Shown piece after piece: positions 61,282 to 64,000 of a DNA stretch of 64,000 bases. The notes beneath the pieces were generated by a model. That model had not been told where the DNA came from and searched no databases. It worked only from the letters and a program-made list of their open reading frames with translations. The translations under genes were made by a program, and so were the position numbers. Position 1 is the first letter of the stretch. Every line of letters starts with the position of its first letter. Source of the DNA: Sphingomonas sp. OV641 (GTDB lineage Bacteria > Pseudomonadota > Alphaproteobacteria > Sphingomonadales > Sphingomonadaceae); assembly GCF_900109205.1 (NCBI RefSeq), contig NZ_FNZB01000002.1:496001-560000 (forward strand). Direction: 5' to 3'.

Positions 61282-62262
61282 TCAGTTCAGGCCGTAATAT
61301 TCCTTGAACCAGTCCACGAAGCGCGGGATGCCGACCTCGATTGGGGTGGTCGGCGCGAAGCCGTGGTCGCGGGCAATGGCGGTGATGTCGGCATAGGTCG
61401 CGGGCACGTCGCCGGGCTGCATCGGCTCCAGGCTGCGCACCGCCTTGATGCCGATCGCATCCTCGAGCACGTCGATCATGCGCAGGAGCTGTTCGGGCTT
61501 GTTGTTGCCGATATTGTAGACGCGGTGCGGCGGGCTGGTGCCGTCATCGACGGGCGGGCTGTCCGTTACCGCGACGACGCCCGAGACGATATCGTCGATG
61601 AAGGTGAAGTCGCGGCTCATGTCGCCGTTGTTGAACACCCGGATCGGCTTGCCCTTCAGAATCGCGTCGGTGAACAGCCACAGCGCCATGTCCGGCCGCC
61701 CCCACGGGCCATAAACGGTGAAGAACCTGAGGCCGGTCAGCGGCAGGCGGTAGAGATGGCCATAGACATTGCCCATCAGCTCGTCCGCCTTCTTGGTCGC
61801 GGCGTAGAGCGAGATGGGGCCGTCCACCCGATCGTCTTCCGCAAAGGGCAGTTTGGTATTGCCGCCATAGACCGAGCTGGACGAGGCGTAGCTCATCGAC
61901 ACCAAGCCATCGAGACTGCGGGCATATTCGAGCATGTTGACCTGCCCGACCAGGTTCGACTGCACATAGGCATGCGGGTTGGTGAGCGAGTAGCGCACGC
62001 CCGCCTGCGCGGCGAGATGGATGATGTGGGTGATCCGGTGCGGCGCCAGCGCGGCGGTGAGCGCGGCGTTATCGGCGATGTCGACTTCGGCAAAGGTGAA
62101 TCCCGGCCGCGCCGTCAGCAGCGCCAGCCGATCCCGCTTGAGCTGCACGGGGTAGTAATCGTTGCAATTGTCGATCCCGACGACCGTCTCGCCACGGTCC
62201 AGCAGCCGGTGCGCCACGGCCGCGCCGATGAAGCCGGCCGCGCCGGTGACGAGATAGGTCAT
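61282..62262 (-). CDS. NAD-dependent epimerase, UDP-glucuronate 4-epimerase-like
   Basis: Extended SDR of 326 residues. The NAD loop is VTGAAGFIGAAVAHRLLDRG (about 5-24), then GIDNCNDYYPVQLKRDRL, a segment typical of UDP-glucuronate 4-epimerases (conversion to UDP-galacturonate). The catalytic part shows YASSSSVYGG and the SLYAATKKADE motif (Tyr and Lys). It supplies sugar nucleotides for lipopolysaccharide or exopolysaccharide. No glycan genes are adjacent, though two glycosyltransferases lie elsewhere in the window. Confidence 0.93.
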   Translation of the reverse strand: MTYLVTGAAGFIGAAVAHRLLDRGETVVGIDNCNDYYPVQLKRDRLALLTARPGFTFAEVDIADNAALTAALAPHRITHIIHLAAQAGVRYSLTNPHAYVQSNLVGQVNMLEYARSLDGLVSMSYASSSSVYGGNTKLPFAEDDRVDGPISLYAATKKADELMGNVYGHLYRLPLTGLRFFTVYGPWGRPDMALWLFTDAILKGKPIRVFNNGDMSRDFTFIDDIVSGVVAVTDSPPVDDGTSPPHRVYNIGNNKPEQLLRMIDVLEDAIGIKAVRSLEPMQPGDVPATYADITAIARDHGFAPTTPIEVGIPRFVDWFKEYYGLN

Positions 62263-62408
62263 GGTGTCGCTCCCCTTCTGTCGCCCCGCTTATGGCAGGA
62301 GCATTACGGCGCCGTCATGACAAGGGAGGATGGGGGACGGGCGCATCGGAAGTACCGACTGGCAGGCGCCGTCGTCGGTAATATCGGGGCAAAGGGCGGA
62401 CCGGCAGT

Positions 62409-62436
62409 GGCCCGATGCCGGTGGTGGCATCGGGCC
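62409..62436 (-). terminator. Hairpin behind ahpF
   Basis: GGCCCGATGCC (62409-62419) is perfectly complementary to GGCATCGGGCC (62426-62436) with a 6-base loop, 7 bp after the ahpF stop. There is no T-run. Confidence 0.65.
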
Positions 62437-62443
62437 GGAGCGG

Positions 62444-64000
62444 TCAGGCCGCCTCGGCGAGGTCGGCCGGCAGGCGGATGAGATAGTCGAAGGCAGAGAG
62501 CGACGCCTTGGAGCCTTCGCCCATGGCGATCACGATCTGCTTGTAGGGCACAGTGGTGCAGTCACCGGCGGCGAAGATTCCCGGCTGGGAAGTCTCGCCG
62601 CGATGATCCACCTCGATCTCGCCGCGCGTGGAGAGCGCGACGGCGTCCTTCAGCCATTCGGTGTTGGGCACGAGGCCGATCTGGACGAACACGCCTTCCA
62701 GCTCGATTTCGTGCGCCGTGTCGTGATTGCGATCCTTGTAGGAGAGCGCGGTCACCTTGCTGCCGTCGCCCTTCACCTCGGTGGTGAGCGCGGAGGTGAT
62801 GACCTTCACGTTCGGCAGGCTGGCAAGCTTGCGCTGGAGTACCGCGTCCGCGCGCAGATCGCGATCGAACTCGATCAGCGTGACGTGCGCGACGATGCCG
62901 GCAAGGTCGATCGCCGCTTCGACGCCCGAGTTGCCGCCGCCGATCACCGCGACGCGCTTGCCCTTGAACAGCGGGCCGTCGCAGTGCGGGCAGTAGGTCA
63001 CGCCCTTGTTGCGATAGGCGTCCTCGCCCGGCACGTTCATCTGACGCCAGCGTGCGCCGGTCGACAGGATCACCGTGCGCGCCTTCAGCGTCGCGCCGCT
63101 TTCCAGCGTCACCTCGTGAAGGCCGCCCTCGCGGGCCGCGGGAACAAGCTTCGCCGCCTTCTGCAGGTTCATCACGTCGACGTCATAGTCGCCGACATGC
63201 TGCTCGAGCTGCGCGACCAGCTTCGGGCCTTCTGTGTGGCTGACCGAGATGAAATTCTCGATCGACATGGTGTCGAGCACCTGGCCGCCGAACCGCTCCG
63301 TCGCGATACCGGTGCGGATGCCCTTGCGCGCCGAATAGATCGCCGCCGCCGCGCCGGCGGGGCCCCCGCCGACCACCAGAACCTCGAACGGCTCCTTGGC
63401 GGCGATCTTTTCCGCGGTACGCGCGGCAGCGCCGGTGTCGAGCTTGGCGAGAATCTGCTCCACATCCATGCGCCCCTGAGCGAACGGCTCGCCGTTGAGG
63501 AAGATCGCCGGCACCGACATGATCTGCCGCGCCTCGACCTCGCCCTGGAACGCGCCGCCCTCAATCGCGACGTGGCGGATGCGGGGATTGAGGACGCTCA
63601 TCAGGTTCAGCGCCTGCACCACGTCCGGGCAGTTCTGGCAGGTAAGGGAGAAATAGCTTTCGAACTGATAGTCGCCGTCGAGCGCCTGGACCTGCGCGAT
63701 CACCTCCTGCGACAGCTTCGACGGATGGCCGCCGACCTGGAGCAGGGCGAGGACGAGCGACGTGAACTCATGGCCCATCGGCACGCCGGCGAAGCGCACG
63801 GCGACGTCGGTGCCGGTGCGGCGGATGAGGAAAGAGGGGCGACGCTGGTCGTCATCGGCGCGGATGACGGTGACGTCATCGGAGAGGGCGGCGATCTCGT
63901 CCAGCAGCTCCAGCATCTCGCGCGACTTGGCGCGATCGTCAGCGGAGGCGACCAGCTCGATCGGCTGGCGAATGTTGGCGAGATAGCCCTTGAGCTGGGT
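62444..64000 (-). CDS. ahpF: Alkyl hydroperoxide reductase subunit F (5' end outside window)
   Basis: NADH-dependent flavoprotein that reduces the peroxidase AhpC. The frame is open to the right edge: beyond the first ATG at 63916 it reads [20 protein letters not shown], the AhpF N-terminus, so the gene is cut by the window. Domains: tandem thioredoxin-fold N-terminus with CQNC, then a FAD/NAD thioredoxin-reductase-like part with [17 protein letters not shown], the redox pair CPHC (CPHCDGPLF) and GIFAAGDCT. ahpC is not in the window and may lie just beyond the edge. Confidence 0.96.
   Translation of the reverse strand, partial: TQLKGYLANIRQPIELVASADDRAKSREMLELLDEIAALSDDVTVIRADDDQRRPSFLIRRTGTDVAVRFAGVPMGHEFTSLVLALLQVGGHPSKLSQEVIAQVQALDGDYQFESYFSLTCQNCPDVVQALNLMSVLNPRIRHVAIEGGAFQGEVEARQIMSVPAIFLNGEPFAQGRMDVEQILAKLDTGAAARTAEKIAAKEPFEVLVVGGGPAGAAAAIYSARKGIRTGIATERFGGQVLDTMSIENFISVSHTEGPKLVAQLEQHVGDYDVDVMNLQKAAKLVPAAREGGLHEVTLESGATLKARTVILSTGARWRQMNVPGEDAYRNKGVTYCPHCDGPLFKGKRVAVIGGGNSGVEAAIDLAGIVAHVTLIEFDRDLRADAVLQRKLASLPNVKVITSALTTEVKGDGSKVTALSYKDRNHDTAHEIELEGVFVQIGLVPNTEWLKDAVALSTRGEIEVDHRGETSQPGIFAAGDCTTVPYKQIVIAMGEGSKASLSAFDYLIRLPADLAEAA

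Overview
The window is GC-rich, densely coded DNA from an alphaproteobacterium, most likely of the Sphingomonadales (Sphingomonas-like). The grounds are four TonB-dependent receptors, each beside catabolic genes, blocks of the cytochrome c maturation system, PAS-type hybrid kinases, a 3TM holin/GH108 muramidase pair of the gene-transfer-agent type, and scattered intergenic palindromic repeats of the kind common in sphingomonad genomes. Taxonomy is inferred from gene content, not from a marker comparison. I saw no rRNA, tRNA, CRISPR array, insertion sequence or prophage.

Layout. 1-2228: the end of a LysR regulator and an acyl-CoA dehydrogenase. 2698-9286 (minus): a sulfur-scavenging cluster of TonB receptor, GPH-type MFS carrier, TauD/AtsK-like dioxygenase and arylsulfatase. 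10221-13235: a second TonB receptor with a hexanucleotide-repeat signal peptide and a clear terminator. 13440-14516 (minus): a methyltransferase. 14816-25897 (plus): a hybrid histidine kinase and an OmpR-type regulator (overlapping), a 70-residue membrane protein, and a 2367-residue autotransporter.

25992-36709: DUF983 protein, S9 peptidase, hybrid kinase, YaiI/DUF188 protein, DUF1206 membrane protein, SDR, P1 peptidase, GT32-type glycosyltransferase and GNAT acetyltransferase. 36971-41716: a third TonB receptor with an amidohydrolase and a convergent Lrp-type regulator. 41898-47293: lipoprotein, GH5 glycosidase, fourth TonB receptor, and a WcaI-like glycosyltransferase preceded by an overlapping 22-codon leader ORF. 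47731-50268: topA. 50505-53049: P450, small membrane protein and GST. 53123-56066: ccmF-ccmG-ccmH. 56435-59145: two overlapping amidohydrolases, one without the HxH metal motif. 59357-64000: hslV, holin, GH108 muramidase, UDP-glucuronate epimerase-like enzyme, and ahpF running off the right edge.

Common themes are nutrient capture across the outer membrane (TonB receptor beside enzyme or carrier), cell-surface and polysaccharide functions (autotransporter with its own two-component system, glycosyltransferases, GH5, epimerase), and heavy use of stop/start overlaps (ATGA or GTGA). Strong hairpins sit just behind several genes, usually without a T-run. Two families of inverted intergenic repeats recur at about ten sites.
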